Below the pieces are notes generated by a model. The model did not search any database and was not told the DNA's origin. It saw nothing but the letters and a program-made list of their open reading frames with translations. A DNA stretch of 7,375 bases from positions 1 through 7,375 of the forward strand of contig CAAGGA010000126.1 in the NCBI GenBank assembly GCA_900769275.1. Reading direction: 5' to 3'. Position 1 is the stretch's first letter. Each line of letters starts with the position of its first letter. A program made the translations under genes and the position numbers. This stretch comes from an uncultured Prevotella sp. GTDB taxonomy: Bacteria; Bacteroidota; Bacteroidia; Bacteroidales; Bacteroidaceae. Positions 7,177 through 7,375 of the stretch are shown piece by piece.

Positions 7177-7375
7177 ATGGCAGAAATCATCAGAAACGGC
7201 AACGAAACTACAATCGTATGCGGTGCAAGAATCGACACTATCAATGCTGGAGAATTTGAAAATGAGATAACCCCGGTGATTGCAGAGAAAGATACGAAGA
7301 TTGTCTTCGATTGCAATGCTTTGGACTATATCAGCAGCAGTGGCTTGAGAGTGGTGCTGAAAGCACAGAAAACGG
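7177..7375 (+). CDS. RsbV/SpoIIAA-like STAS-domain anti-sigma factor antagonist, 3'-truncated
   Basis: The frame opens at ATG 7177 and runs off the window end after 66 complete codons, roughly two thirds of a normal antagonist of about 100 residues. It reads MAEIIRNGNETTIVCGARID at the start, with GARIDTINAGEFENEI matching the usual STAS strand and helix (G-R-D-T-N-A-x-x-F/L), then IVFDCNALDYISSSGLRVVL (42-61). The YISSSGLR stretch is the conserved phosphorylation loop. By alignment to SpoIIAA, where Ser58 follows Asp57, the phosphorylated residue should be Ser54, with Ser53 in the Asp position. The kinase upstream should phosphorylate it and the membrane phosphatase should reverse this. Spacing of 11 bases from the kinase indicates co-transcription. 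Family is secure; the end of the protein is not visible. Confidence 0.92.
   Translation, partial: MAEIIRNGNETTIVCGARIDTINAGEFENEITPVIAEKDTKIVFDCNALDYISSSGLRVVLKAQKT

Overview
The window looks like a Bacteroidales chromosome, most like a Prevotella- or Bacteroides-group bacterium. This is inferred from moderate GC, heavy use of the ATA isoleucine codon, start codons without Shine-Dalgarno sequences but with A-rich leaders, and protein family content. All genes lie on the plus strand. The window opens inside one gene and ends inside another.

Bases 1-3579 encode two consecutive ABC exporter proteins, each with a membrane domain fused to an ATPase, whose reading frames overlap by 11 bases. The second has the long soluble N-terminal region and GDWW motif that I associate with the non-peptidase subunit of NHLP/NHLM-type (nitrile hydratase leader peptide) natural-product exporters. 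The first is most likely the partner peptidase/permease/ATPase, with its N-terminal C39 peptidase lying before the window. No precursor peptide or tailoring enzyme is visible here.

Bases 3580-3715 are a non-coding, A-rich leader with only a weak promoter candidate. Downstream is a four-gene set: a secreted THI5/SsuA-like substrate-binding protein (3716-4660), a membrane PP2C/SpoIIE phosphatase with a periplasmic Cache-like sensor and a HAMP domain (4678-6636), an RsbW-like anti-sigma serine kinase (6749-7165) and an RsbV-like STAS antagonist (from 7177, cut by the window end). This is a complete partner-switching cascade in the order input, phosphatase, kinase, antagonist. The binding protein has no transport partner here and may present a ligand to the phosphatase.

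The 112-base gap before the kinase holds an almost perfect tandem duplication of a 34-35 bp unit, with a degenerate third unit in phase and a possible hairpin. The most interesting hypothesis is that a periplasmic signal, read by the binding protein and phosphatase, controls peptide secretion through phosphorylation of the STAS protein. No sigma factor or other final target is visible. The link rests on gene order alone.
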